In this document: positions 31,831 to 45,344 of the stretch, one piece after another | How positions within the stretch are numbered: the first letter of the stretch is position 1 | Layout: each line of letters opens with the position of its first letter | Assembly (NCBI RefSeq): GCF_041381155.1 | Contig: NC_091139.1 | Coordinates: 4,712,383-4,776,382, forward strand | Direction: 5' to 3' | DNA: 64,000 nt | DNA from: Argopecten irradians | Taxonomy: Eukaryota > Mollusca > Bivalvia > Pectinida > Pectinidae | Notes under the pieces: model-generated | Database searches by the model: none | Seen by the model: only the letters and a program-made list of their open reading frames with translations | What the model was told of the DNA's origin: nothing | Program-made: the position numbers and the translations under genes

Positions 31831-31859
31831 CTTGTGTGTGATATTGACTTAGAGAGCAT

Positions 31860-34800
31860 GAACTAAGAATGACCTTGAACTTCTGTATAAAAAGGCTTAA
31901 TGTGAACTTGATAAAACGACTGACTTTTGGGAGTTATTCTAAAGGATGTCTGTTTAAACTTTTTCTGTCAGTTTAACAGAGACTCTGGTCTCTTGCGTAA
32001 GACATTATCTTAGTGATAGTTGACGTTAAGTTCAATGTTATGTGTGATAAACCGCCTCACTATGAATCTTCCCTTCAATTTAATCTACTTACATAGTTAA
32101 AGTCACAAGGGAAGCTGATTGTATGATAGGTATAAATGTAGTTTACACATGCTCGAATTTCATGTTTTCTTGTAGGATGGTTTTTGTTTTCCTTCCGACG
32201 GTATCCCTCCTGACATCTTCTATAGGCACAACTCGACAAAACAATTAGAGTTGTATTCGCATGCAGGAACTAGCAGCTCAGCTGCTGTGAGACTGTGATA
32301 TTTCCCAACGATCCGAAACATTTATCTCTGGATTACCTAATGCTTCAGTAATCTGACAATCTGACGCATCTTTCCACCAAGTCGACGAGATAAATAAAGA
32401 ATTAGAACATTTGTAAATGCTTTTTTACATAAAATTACCAAAAATCTGACTAGCATTGCTCAAGGATTTCACCCTAGACTCAGCACACTACCTGACCTGC
32501 ATTTCTCTGTATCAAACATTCAGGTAACTTTCAAGTCCATATTTTACTCGCATTCTGTGCCTATTGTGAACTATTGTCCACATCTTTGAATGTCAGACAT
32601 ATTAAACCACACTCGAAAAATAATTGAAGTCGTGAAGACGCTACGAAGACGTTTCAATCACTATCCGGTTTCCTTAATCTATGACTGAGATACAGATAGG
32701 TAGAAAATGTAACTGTCAAACGAACGTCTGACATGTAATGTTTATTGCTGAATGGTGCATCTTACCGTTCGAGGGACTATCAGGGGAAATAATTGAATTC
32801 AAATCTTTGAATCAGATCTAATCTACAGTTTTAAAAAGGCTGGGAAGTTAATCGAATTATTTCTATAGCTTGACACTGAAGAGCTCATGTCTATATATAA
32901 ACTAATATATCCACATGTTTATGTATCTGCTAAGATTATGTCATGAATTGTTAGCATGAAAATGACATCCAATGTTCACTCGTTAAGTTGACTATTCATT
33001 CTTAACTCATTTATGTATATTTCGTAGAGTTGGTATGTATATATTTCCAGTTTTACTGTTCCCTGTAATGAACCAGAAAACATATGGCGATTATATTTAA
33101 TCTAACTCGTAACGTATACTGTTGTATCAACGTTATTTCCGTAACTATTCTCCATTCTTTGACCTAATTGCTACACCCAAAAGCACTTATGGATAAATTT
33201 CCACGATTATGTAGTATTAACTTGAATATATTTTTTATATTATGGAGTTATAGATGACATTAAACAGGATTGCACTCTAAATAAATCACGAAGCGGTTAA
33301 TGATGTGATTACACACTGATTTTTTGTGTTACAGCGCTAGGAGATAAAAATCTATACAAGTTAATCCTTTATAGTTTAATCCAATCTAAATCTTATCCGG
33401 AGAAATTCAAAATTAATTAAGGGACTCTTTTTTATGAATTCTTCACGACGTTATTTCAGCCAATTAGAGGCGACGTTACGAATGGCGATGTCAATTTTAA
33501 CACATCTGAGAAATGATAGCCAAATATTTAAGCAAGGAAAATGCTCCTTATAGAAAAGATTGAATTTCTTTTTGAAATGGATAAAATTCTACCGAATGAT
33601 TGGTATTATAGCAGTCTTTGTATTCCTTTTTGCATATCATTCTATATTTTGAATTATCAAGTGGACTTGAATATCAATGGTTGTAGCCAATCAAAAAGAT
33701 AATTACTTATTCCACCACAGCCCTATCAACAAGACAGCAGAGATAGCATATAAAGACGTATCACTGGGGTCATCATCTGCTATAATAGTGTCAGGGCCCC
33801 TAAGGAAATCGTGTTATTGACAGTAGTACATCACTATATCTCGTAAAACACTCCCAGATGGCACAGAAAGGGGGAAATGATACCTTTTAGTTGTTCAACC
33901 AAGTAGATTTAGACCAGAGATTCATCTTCCTCCCCTCATGTCTAGACAGGTACATCAATCATGACACATGATTACTTAATTTATACATTCTATCGTTTTA
34001 GTTAGGCTAAATATTTCCTATATTGCTTGAATTGCTAAATACACAAACAATATCATAAAAGTAATTATGTGTTTACATCGAAAACGTGTTTTACATAATG
34101 ATACGCAGCATGCTTCATTTGATTTTTATTGTCATTTTAGATCACGAAGATAGATTCTAGTTCGGTAATTGCTTGTCTTTTTTACTGAGGAGTACATTGA
34201 ATATCTAAAATTGTTACAGTTTGTTTTTCCTTGTAGCTTGAAAGTAGTTGAAATTGTTATCCTAAATTGCTCATTTTATGACATGGTCATGCGTAACAAG
34301 AAAAACGACAAAATCAGCAGCAGCAGCAACAACTTATTAAACAATCATAATGCAATCAATCTTACGATGATCTCAAGTTTTTCCTCAATTTCCAAACTAC
34401 TAATGGACTAGTTTATTTATTCTTATCTAAAACATCCTTTAAAACATTCCCGATCGATCTCATCATAGATACTATTGTAATACGATAATGACTTGACAAC
34501 GTTAACTACGTGTTTACCCATTCTGACGGATCTTTACCTCGTCTAATTAAACAGATTACAAAAAAGTTTGTGTCTGATAAAAGGAAGCAAGAAAATATAT
34601 AATGGAAAACTTCCTTATCAAGCTTATAATACTAAATCCAATTATATTTTAATTGAAAGTTGAATATTGTCCGTACTTTTGAACTTTTACGGCATTTTTT
34701 TCACATATTGATTATTAGGATACCAGGAAATTAATATGTATGTTGTTATTTATCAACTTTCACGACAGAACTATTCTCGGAGAGAATATACCGTAATATC

Positions 34801-34915
34801 AATCTCAATATCAATCTTACGACAAGAGAAATGTTACTAGTACTACTATTCCTGATACCTAACCAACATCATGCCCACTGGTCTGTCTCCTAGTGAAGTT
34901 CAAATAGAACAGGAT
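31860..34915. other. Intergenic stretch, nothing recognised
   Basis: AT-rich DNA without recognisable exons or complete repeats. Confidence 0.4.
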
Positions 34916-34919
34916 ATAC

Positions 34920-35196
34920 TGCGCGTTGTGCGTATTTTGGGAGACTGCGGTATATTCATCTTATGTCTTCTTGTATAGTGAAACTGTTACCTTTTAATAG
35001 TGCTATATCACTGAAACATGTCGCCGAAGACACCAATTCAATGCAAGCAACACACCCCATCCGATCACATTATACTGACAACGGGTGAACCAGTCGTCCC
35101 ACTCCCTTAATGTTGAGCGCTAAGCAGGACGATACATGGGAAGACGTCCTTACATGACCCTGGCTGTTAATAAGACGTTAATATAATCGAACAAAG
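34920..35196. mobile_element. Two opposed SINE-like S1 pieces joined
   Basis: 34920-35132 is the family in minus orientation, from GTATTTTGGGAGACTGCGG to TGAGCGCTAAGCAGGA. It is followed at once by a plus-orientation 3' end: ACATGGGAAGACGTCC, TTACATGACCCTGGCTGTTAATAAGACGTTAAT. Either two insertions or a twin-priming type inversion could produce this arrangement. Confidence 0.65.
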
Positions 35197-36104
35197 ATAT
35201 ACTGTACATTATAAGTCTATTTTCACAATTTAATGAAAAGTACGTTTACCTGACTAGTGCGATGCTGTCGTCACACCGCTGTTGCTAAAATAAACTATAA
35301 ATATCGAACTAACAAAACCATGATCTTAACATTAAAACAGATTAAATCATGGTAAGTATTAAATTTGACTTCTGAAACAGTCAACAAATTGGAACCTAGT
35401 GTTTCTAACGAGTGAGCGTTCCATTGTTTATTTACGGCATCGCCCAATAAATATAGGTCAATTCTTAAGGCACAATTGCGTAAAATGGATTGAAAGTTTT
35501 ATACATTTCAGTTCATATACTATTCCAGCACATTATAAGCAGGTGGGAACGTTTATTATTTGTATCGACTGCAGAAAGGTGACAGATGTACTGAAAAGTG
35601 ATATCACAGGAATGTTGGATAGAATCAATATTAGTTACTTCCTGTTTACCAGTGAGTCAAAATCGTCGCTACTAATAGTATATCTAGTCTTTTGCACTTC
35701 CTGATGTTCGGGTTAAGTCTTGACCTTTCGTCAATGACTACGATCTATTTACAAGCGTAAAGGATCCTCAACACATCCGGTTTTAACGATACTCCTTACT
35801 TGAAACAAAGAAATTACAGTATCATACGGACATACTGTACATTTGTTAGGAATCCAAGTTAACCTAAAAGTCCCCTAAAACGTGTCTTATAACAGAATTG
35901 TATTTATTTATTCTTATTAGATGACGGGGGAACAACTAAATGACTTTATTAGAGAAACATAACTAATCCATTCCGATGTCACTATGACATGAAGGAGATT
36001 ATGCCTTAGTGCCCCTGACATATTTCCATTGAAATGACACTATGATACCTAATCATCCCTGCCCGAGATGATTCTTCTTCCTATTAGTCTTATTGTGATG
36101 ATAT

Positions 36105-36330
36105 TGGTATCACAACTATAACCAATCGATCCATGAAATTCTCCAAGCTCTAGCTTGTGCGCAAATATCATTTTTATTGATATCACAACTATAACCAATC
36201 GATCCATGAAATTCTCCAAACCCTAGCTTGTGCGCAAATATCATTTTTTATTGATATTACAACTATAACCAATCGATCCATGAAATTCTCCAAGCGCTAG
36301 CTTGTGCGCAAATATCATTTTTCATGTTTT
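36105..36330. repeat. Three 73-74 bp tandem units
   Basis: Three nearly identical copies of a unit containing CACAACTATAACCAATCGAT, CCATGAAATTCTCCAA and CTAGCTTGTGCGCAAATATC start at 36111, 36184 and 36258. Only a few substitutions separate them, which suggests recent amplification. Confidence 0.9.
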
Positions 36331-36339
36331 CGTTTCAGG

Positions 36340-37590
36340 AAACAAATCTTAGCAATGTTAAGGGCAATGATTTATAATTCCCTCAGATTTCTAATGGATG
36401 GCATCTATTCAAAGGTAACAGGTACAAATACGTGTCATCTTATATAAAAGAGAAGTGAGCGTATTGAGACGAAAAAGAAAGACTTCTTCCAAATTTTTCC
36501 AAAGTTTTTTTGCGGATATGCTATTGTATTTTGTTTACGCTCTTTGCCTATTCCCACGTGTTTATGTAATAAATTAGGAAATATCTTTTACAATGTATAT
36601 GCTTTTTTCAACGAATACAGGAAGACATTTAAGAATGGTTTTGAGTATAAATATAATTTAAATAAGACAATATTGAAGCAATATAAAAGCTTAATAAAAA
36701 GCATAATAAACAATATTAAAAATAGATTTAGTTTAGTATTTCGGTAACACTTAATATAAGCTTCTATTCAAACGACACCTGAATTAACATATAACAAAAT
36801 ATAGATATGTGGCTAACTTTTCGGAAGCTTCTGGTTCCAGGCTTGCTGTTCTACATTCTTAAATCGACTTTTAGCTTTGATTACAGTTTAAAGCATGGCG
36901 ATAATAAATATTTAGCATAATGATAAGTGAAAGATGTACCAATGTCCAAATGTAAATTAATATTTACTTTGCGAGTGTTACTTGGTATATGAATGAACGA
37001 TTGTTTACACTTACATATTCAAATATGGTATGTATTACGTCATATAAACCTGTTTCATGCTTTTGTGTATTCGTAGGTGAAATATGTAGGGATAATTGAA
37101 AACATTCCACTCTAATAGTTTCATTATAAAACACCTTAATCATAAATGAAAATTCCAACATCAAGAATATCTAATATTGAATTGTTCGTGTACGATATAT
37201 TTAATCACGTGTCATACACATCTTACACGTTCACACTTGATTAAACAACATCTCAGAACAACAGCACGTGCTACCTTGTCAAACAAACATTTTTCATGCT
37301 TCATTGAGCAGGGCATGTAAGAAATTAAAACAATAACGACTGACTATCGAGCGCTTCGCCCCATTCAAGGGAGCTCTTCAGACTGATATATATATATATA
37401 TCTTGAGCAGTCTTGATTACTTATAATTAAGGCGATTTTAACATCGCTATCAGACAAGGTGATGAATACAGTCGCATTTATGAAATCTCTAAGTTTCATA
37501 ATGAAAGATTAATTGTCACCTATCATACTCATACGAATTTAACTTGTTTTATCAAATTAATATTGTCTATGCAGTAACATACATTATATT
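36340..37590. other. Intergenic stretch, nothing recognised
   Basis: AT-rich DNA. A short (TA)n run lies near 37388. No genes are recognised. Confidence 0.4.
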
Positions 37591-37600
37591 CTACCTTGTG

Positions 37601-37773
37601 TGATATAGCACTATAAAAAGGGCAACAGGTCCACTATACAAGAAGACATAAAATGAATATACCGCAGTCTCCCAAAACACGCATCTTGCACAACATACAC
37701 GCAACACATCGCATACATGGGAGGCCGTCCTTACATGACCATAGCTGTTAATAATCAAACAAACAAACAAACC
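37601..37773 (+). mobile_element. SINE-like family S1, 3' half with CAAA tail
   Basis: It runs from TGATATAGCACTATAAAAAGGG through AAGAAGACATAAAATGAATATACC, CAGTCTCCCAAAACACGC and TGGGAGGCCGTCCTTACATG to (CAAA)n. It is one of the best preserved 3' halves in the window. Confidence 0.75.
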
Positions 37774-37895
37774 CTACCTTGTAGGCCCAATGTAAATGAT
37801 AAATTAAGCTATGGAAGAAACGTCGATGCTTATGGGAAACATTTGGGAGGCATAACATAAAGAAATGAGAAATAATTACGTTTTCTTTGTGTATT

Positions 37896-37948
37896 GTTAC
37901 CTGTGCTTACCCCTGTGTATTGTTACCTGTGCTTACCCCTGCATTTTA
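37896..37948. repeat. 27-bp tandem duplication
   Basis: The unit TGTGTATTGTTACCTGTGC plus TTACCCC occurs twice in direct succession. Confidence 0.75.
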
Positions 37949-37949
37949 A

Positions 37950-40815
37950 GCTGGAAGCATAGAAGGAAATGTGCTTCAATAAAGATTCAATATCCACAGA
38001 GGCACAACATGTCCAATTAAGCGTTTGAAGAATTACATTTCTGGAGGAAGTTTTCTCTAAAAACTGATGCTTAATTATCTGTTTAATGTATTTAACGCTT
38101 ACGCCTAAGAGTCTTATGACAAATGTGACTAAGGCTTAAAAATGCTGTTGTCTTCTAACAGCGGAATATATGTGAAAGGATCCAATAATACATTTATACA
38201 GTCCCAATGTAATATATATTTTTACTCCATTTGAGATATTTTTTGTCCTTTTTATGACGTTATTTGTCTAGCTGTAAGTCTTTGGTTATTATGTGGTAGA
38301 TTGGTATCACAATTCCCCCTTTTGAGATGACAATATCTTACTCAATCACAAACATTCTTATATCCAGTTCGTTGTTTATAGGCCTCCTCGGAAGCATATA
38401 AAATATGATTCTAGCTTCGTATGCAATAGACAGGAAATGAAGTATCAGATATGAAATACATCATCAAAGAGATATGCGACATGATTGGCACGTTATGTCA
38501 TATAGGAGCGTCATGCCATGCAATATCGTCTTAGCCTTTCTTGGATACCAGGCGCTAACATTGTTCCCTAGTAAATAATTTCTAATTTCCCAATTGTAAT
38601 TCACAAGCCAGGGCTACAGATAAAACTGCCTTCAGACCTCCAGGTTTTATATAGAACCAACATGTGTGGTCTCGATGGGAATATCAAACTTTATGGTGAA
38701 TATGCTTCAGAACTCAATGTAATATCCAGATAGCTGCTGGTGCAATATTTGCATTATTTTTATTCGCCTTTATCCATATTTGTGTAATAAAACCTGACTG
38801 AATCCCACTTGATGTCCTCGTCTGGAACACGTTATTGGAACTAAGGGACCTTCTCATTGTGTAACCCCAGCATTTAGAAGCGGTCGGTACCTGTTTCATA
38901 GAATCCAAACATAACAGACACTGGGTTTAATTCTCCATATCTAATCATGTATCGTTTGACGAGTCCTTGAAGGACACATTGTAAGTTGCAATAATTTGAT
39001 CAGTTTCTCTTCAATGTGTGCTTCATTTCATTTGAAGTTGCAATAAAGTTTCCAAAAGTTATATTTCTCGTAAAAGTTTCGAAGGATATTAATCAAGAGC
39101 AGAATTATTTAAATGTTATTTCGCAGGGCATGTTATACCACAGGAAACACATAATTGATTTATATCAGTCTGTTGTTCGTAAAAATCATTTTATTTGTTA
39201 AGCAGTCTTAACTGATTATGTCATTATTTATTTCACCATTTGACAATCAAGGTAAATATTTAACTACATTTTGATATATAATTCAATAAACAAATGCATA
39301 ATTGCCAAATGACAAAATGCATACGTCTCAAAATCCACGTACTAAAACTACTACGATTTTGAGATGTGGAAATTTTGTCTTGGAAAGAAATGACACTTCC
39401 GGTGAAGTATTCGTCCGAAAAAGTATGGAATCTGTAGTATTATAAATAGAATGCTAAAGAACGCCCCATGGTCTCGCATCGATGCGTGTTTTGGATCATT
39501 CCACAAATAAGTGGTACCGAATGACACCATTCCGTCCGACTGTATTGGGTAACATATTGTTGCTGGAATACGTAAGATCATATACTATAATCCAGTAATT
39601 TTTATAAAAATGTTGTTATGGGGTAATCGGATATTCGGCGAGTCTCGTCTCCTTTCTCAGGGTAGGTGGTCACTTCTAAACAAAGTAACCAGGACTTGTA
39701 AGAGGACAATCAAAGTCATCAACCAAATATATGGGGTGATATAGGCTTTATCAGAGCTAATAACATTGAACGTGGTCCTGTGGGTCGTGTGTGACTGTAT
39801 TATTCCTTATAATGTCTTCTTATTTCGTCTCTAGAGTGAATTACTTCTAATATGACAAAGAAATATCAAATTATGCCGTTCCATGCTTTGGAGCATTTCT
39901 TCGCCAAGAGGTCAGGATTGATATTCTATGGTGAGGATGACCAAGAATTTCGTGTGAACACCTAAGTCAGGATTCTGTGAAGATTAACGATACACAGAGT
40001 AATTCTGTTCAAATCGTGCAGGCACTAAAAGTTCAGTCTAGACGAAGTTGCATGATATTGGACTTCTTTATTTGTGTTTGTCCTTCCTTACAACAGCTTC
40101 CGTATCCCGTCCATTATCGGTCATTTGTGACCTCCGGAATCCTTTCCTTGCTACTTTAAATCACTTAAAATTTACATGCATGCTCTGCTACTGAAAACAA
40201 AGCAATGTTTTATAGCTGCATTTAACTGTCGCATGGATTCTTTACACCACCGACCATACATCGAAATGTTTGAGGGCGAAACATCACGATTAATAAAATT
40301 GCAAATATTTTGAGTATTTCCATAGGTATTTCAATAAGAAAATTAAAGGGGTTGCTAAAGTAGCAATTTCGACATTATATTTTTTTTGCAATATCAGCTG
40401 TTATCGCAATGAAAGCAAAATGCTATCAAAGTTTAAAGTCGAATGGGCGATCAAAATACAAAAACAACAGTGGTGCTACATAATGGGAGTTCAGTTTTCA
40501 ATGGATGCACTTACTAATGATAGTTTTAATTCAAACAGCTGTTTGTTATTCTAGACTTTTAACTAAAACATGGATATGAGATACAATGTACTAGGGATGT
40601 AAGTTTTATTTTAAAGATCGCATAGTTTTTCTTTTTTTAATTTCCATGTCGTCCATTTTTCTGGATTTTAAGCGATATTTGAGGAGCATCGTGTAATCAA
40701 ATAGCCATTATTGTAGTTCGTGAACTTTTATTCATACAACATACTTACAAATTATTGACAGTATGTTATAGTTTTTCGTCTATGAAAGATAATTACTTTC
40801 AGTCGAGAGATTTTT
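37950..40815. other. Intergenic stretch, nothing recognised
   Basis: AT-rich DNA with short ORFs that do not resemble any family known to me. Confidence 0.4.
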
Positions 40816-40819
40816 GCCA

Positions 40820-41072
40820 CTGAGATGAAGGTCTAGGGTTTCGTCTATCCCAATATTCTCTAACCCTGGCACCTGGCTTAGACATTATGTGTGATAGATG
40901 TTTTGTCCAATGATGGTAGTTTCTGCACCTGCTTATATAAACTTATACAGAAAGAAATGAAACGACTGGTCTGCTTGTTGCCATTGAGTAGCCGGATTAG
41001 CTCTGTTGGATGTCTTTGGCAGTATGCTTCAGCGAGATAGCACTATAAAATGGACAATAGTTCTACATTTGG
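40820..41072 (+). mobile_element. SINE-like family S1, 5' part
   Basis: It contains ATGGTAGTTTCTGCACCTGC, ACGACTGGTCTGCTTGTTG, TGTCTTTGGCAGTATGCTTCAG and TAGCACTATAAAATGG, then stops before the 3' half. Plus orientation. Confidence 0.6.
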
Positions 41073-42044
41073 TTAATTTTTGCACCGCTTCTCCAGTTAT
41101 ATATATAACTATTATTATTAGTTGTATCAAAACATTCCATACGGTCACATAGTACATACTGAGAATGGGCATAACAGGAAGTCGCTGCGCTGCCAGAAGG
41201 TAAGGCACGGAAACAAAAACATCATTTCAGGTGTCTTACTAGGAATGGAGCCAAGAGTATTCTTAATCTGTGTGAACCCCAACTCATGGCCAAAGTGAAA
41301 CGGTGTCGAGACATGCATGCGGAAGTAGAAAGCCGTTTTCGTTCAGAAAAGCGAAAAAAAAATCAAATCCAAAATCTAATAAGCTTCACGATCACGCAAT
41401 ATGCAGGAGCTTTTCCATGTCCCATAGGCAGGGTAGGCAATATACTACAGCAAATGGAGCTACTACTAAAGACGTGAATTATCAAACTGAACTGTTTGGT
41501 TCGCGCTCCAAATTTCGAAATCACCCAAATCAACGCTTTGTTCATAAAAAAGCTTTACTTATATAGAGCGATTAAAAACTCTTTAGTCTCTATTAAAACC
41601 TAATATTAAAATACCTGTCTAATGTTTATAAATAGTAACAATTGTTTCCATCTGTTAGTGATTAGTGTAAAACACAGGTGTGTGATAATCTGATTTAGTC
41701 TACGGATTAAGGAAGTGGTTGACATGAAGGTTGTGCTACACCAGACAGAAGTGGTTTTTAAGTCCTGTCTGACACTAAGTACCTATACACTGGCGATCTA
41801 TTCTAAATATACTTATCATGTAGCTGTTTATGATTTCATTTTCATTCCACCAGAGTTTAGTCTCATATAGTGTTAATACGAAAATTTGGACATGACTCAG
41901 TTTTTACCTCCTGCTCTCATTGCTTAATCACGAAACGGAACTATTTTTCTCTTCGTATATCAGAACATTATTCTTTCTGGTGTCTCAACCTGATGACATT
42001 TCGTTGAACATTCACGTTCAAGGGATTGACGATATCTTGAATTT

Positions 42045-42303
42045 CTTCCCAAGACGTACTTGACTAAAAATTGGTAAAGGTTCTTTCTTTTTTGCCAAGA
42101 CCTACTGGGCTAAAAAGAGTTAAGATTCTTTCTCTTTGCCAAGGCGTAGGCATATTTGACTAAAACGGTAAAGGTTCTTTCTTTTTGCCAAGACGTACTT
42201 GACTAAAAATTGGTAAAGGTTCTTTCTTTTTTGCCAAGACGTAGGCCTATTTGACTAAAAGGGTAAAGATTATTTCTCTTTGCTAAGACGTACTGGGCTA
42301 AAA
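42045..42303. repeat. 44-49 bp minisatellite, six units
   Basis: The units carry AAGACGTACT(T/G)G, CTAAAAATTGGTAAAGG and TTCTTTCTTTTTTGCC. The GACGTA landmark falls at 42053, 42099, 42143, 42192, 42238 and 42287. Two unit subtypes (TACTTGACTAAAA and TAGGC.TATTTGACTAAAA) suggest a higher-order pattern. Confidence 0.85.
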
Positions 42304-42309
42304 TGGACA

Positions 42310-44280
42310 CTTGCTGTACGTGGCTTGGCATCATTGTGATATTTTGTTCTTGCTTATGACACAAAATTTACAATATCTATTTGCCCCGGCAGAGATACCT
42401 GGCAGCGATAACGTGTTATATTTACCTATGGGCAGAATAATCACTTATGGGAAAAAGCAGCATTACACTTAAACGGTATCAGAATACACACGACTTGTAT
42501 AATGTAGACAAATACATGAAATATGATTTTGACATTATGTACATATTGTTTGTTTCCGCACGAGTTGATATGATCAGTTACGGAGATAAGGACGAATGTC
42601 AAACTGCTAATGTCAGCTTTCCCTCGACAATTTATGTACATTATATTTCTTATCTAATTTTTCGTTTATCGTTTCAATGCATGACGTCATTATTCCGTGT
42701 GTACTTTTATCAACAGACGCACTCTGATGTGACGTAGTTCAAGCAGTCACGTGGGATTTCGATGACAAACTAGAAACATTATCAAATTAGACTGTAATCG
42801 TGTAAAGATTTAGTTCATAATTTACTTTGAGTGGGGAATATTTAATAACAACACTAATGACATTGTTATTACAAAATTCAATACAACAGGTGTTTCTGAC
42901 GGAAATGATATGCTGACATTGGGCAACCTTAGCTTAGAGCTTTAGAAATTGGAGCCAAAATGGCTAATATTGTTATAGACAATCTATTACTACCTTTGAA
43001 TTTCGCCCATGCAACTATTAATTGGTGAATTCCGATGACATCATTTGATAAGCTTAGTTCAGCAAAATTTGATTCCCTTAGGTCTATGTCGCCTTATCCT
43101 CGATACTCCAGGGGTAACTTTTACTACATAAAGTAATGTATACATATATATATTATCAAAATCAGAATATCCGATCAAATATTGTGTAACTGGTACCTAA
43201 GTAAATCACACAATATCCATGATCCATTAGAGGAATACATTATGCATATTTCCAACATATAATAGTGTTTCGGCCAAAAAAAAAATATGTCTGTTTAGGA
43301 TTACCCGCCCAACCCTAATTTTTTCCCCGACATTTCTACGAAAAAAAGTAAAGAAAAAAAAGTCGGGATTTCGATCTCAAGACTCCGGTTCCGGCAATTA
43401 CTTTAGAGTGGAATGCACTTAAAAAAATCCCTGACCTACCGACCCTATTTCTTTGCCAATGTAACCCTAAACAGGCATTTTTTTTGCCTTGTATGTATTT
43501 ATAGCATTTTGCGTAGATTAAAAGGGAAACAAAAACTACAATTTTAATGTGCTCCATAATCAGTATGTTGGCGTCTCACGATAATCCATACTAAAGTATC
43601 CACTTAAGATACACTTATTACCATCAATAAGAACAAGTCCGAAGAAATCGTGCACTAGCATGCACCGATATAAACTGCAACTTCCGGGTATAAACTACTT
43701 TCAAAATATCCTATTAAACAGCTTCTAGTGCTCAACAGTGGTAAAGAAACAAAAAAATATTAGAGACGCACTCTAAACGCATGTGTTATTTGGACACAAG
43801 ACAATTCAATGAATTATAGACAACTGGCATTTTGAAGATTTATGGCACAGAGAATTGTAGTAGCTCGCGCTAATGTTATGTATCGTAGATGTTTTCTTAG
43901 CTTTATCGCTACGGTATTACGGATCGTTGATGAAGGAGAAACGTGCGTTCTGATTGACGTGGTGTGGTGTCGATAGGGCTATAAGACGGGAATATCTGTA
44001 AATACATTTAACTTCACTTGATGCCGAATTCCACATTTGCACCGACGCGTGGCTTTTCAGAACATTCAAAGGTAGGCAATGCTATACAGTTGCTGCTGGG
44101 CCAGTGGGTTCAAGAAGGCAAAAACAACATGGCAACATCCCCAGCGTCACTAAGCGGGAGTTCTATTTTGATGTAGATGTGCGTTTCACTGATTATATAA
44201 ATAAATCTAAGTGTTAAACAACATATTTTTGAATAGAAATAATATTTTCCTAAACAGCAAAGAAAATTAAGCAAAAAGCT
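42310..44280. other. Intergenic stretch with a solo MITE terminus
   Basis: At 43096-43127 there is an isolated left terminus of MITE family M1 (ATCCTCGATACTCCAGGGGT). No partner terminus is found nearby. The rest is AT-rich and featureless. Confidence 0.5.
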
Positions 44281-44299
44281 CCCAATAAAATGAAGTAAA

Positions 44300-45010
44300 C
44301 TTGATCTAAGTGACCTAATATGGAGGTCAAGGTCACTCATTTCAAAGAACTTGAAAGTCCTACGTCGAAGCATGTCACAGGTCGAATGTCGAGTCTCACG
44401 ACCATTTTTAGAAATCCAATTTTGTTATATTTAGTACCCGTGACCTTCATAAAGGTCAATGAGATAAAATTGGTAGTCCTTGGTCTGATAGGTCCAATAT
44501 CAGTGTTTTATACAAATAGTTATTGATAAAATTAAAACAAAAGATTTTAGCCTATCTCATCCTAGAGATATTGAACATTCATTTCACTTATTGGTAGCCA
44601 TTCATCTCATGATCAGCATACTTATATCAGGTGTCTAGGCCTACTAGATATTGGCAAGAAGTTGTTCAAAAGTTATATTTTATAAGCCTGTTAAATTTCT
44701 GTGACTTGGAATGAAACTCAAGGTCATTCATTTGAAAAATACTGGTAGTCCTTCAACTTAGAATGTTACATACCCAATATTGGGTTTCTATGCCTTCTAG
44801 TTAAGGACAAAGAGTTGATTAACAATTTTAGTATCTTTGGCCCCTGTGACCTAAAATAAAGGTCAATGTCACCTTGTGAACAAACAGAAACCCTCCATCC
44901 AGACTGTATGCTATCTAGCGAATATCAGGTCTGTGGACCAAATGTGAATGACAAGAAGTCGATCTGACCTATTATAACCTTGAGTAAAGGTCAAGGTCAT
45001 TCAGCAATGT
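44300..45010 (+). repeat. Degenerate AAGGTCA-bearing tandem repeat
   Basis: About four to five loose units of about 150-170 bp each contain a form of AAAGGTCAAGGTCA(C/T)TCATTT, TGGTAGTCCTT and ATATC(A)GGT. A related block occurs at 48130-48430 in a DDB2 intron. Divergence is much higher than in the 145-bp array at 8584-9928, with which it shares AAGGTCA-containing text. Confidence 0.6.
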
Positions 45011-45136
45011 AAGATATCTGGGCATCTTACAATCTGAGAATTTGGTAAAGGAAAAAGATGTTGCTGGACAGGTACCCTTTGGGCAGATAAGCTAAACAAA
45101 TAAGAAATGACAACTTCAAAAACTATAGAAAAGTAA

Positions 45137-45142
45137 TTTAAT
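45137..45142 (-). terminator. Possible poly(A) signal of DDB2
   Basis: The plus strand TTTAAT gives ATTAAA on the transcript, about 205 nt beyond the stop codon. A variant hexamer only; use is inferred. Confidence 0.3.
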
Positions 45143-45344
45143 CTACCTGAGAAAATCTTTGTTTAAAACATGCAAAAATCAACAACAAATACAATCAGTA
45201 CATCATATCATTTTCTTTCGGATTCCAAGTTGAAGCTTTTAAGCAGTGTTTAAAATATCTGGTTAATTCTTCTGCTTTCATGAATAATGTTCCACAGTTC
45301 TTAAAATCTTGAAATTTCTTACAATCTGAAAGTTCTCTCACATC

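Noticed and set aside
31460..31859. Overlapping minus ORFs with repeated WDDFDL-like peptide
   Set aside because: The peptide repeat is the direct translation of a 31-bp minisatellite, and both ORFs fail to show any other protein feature.
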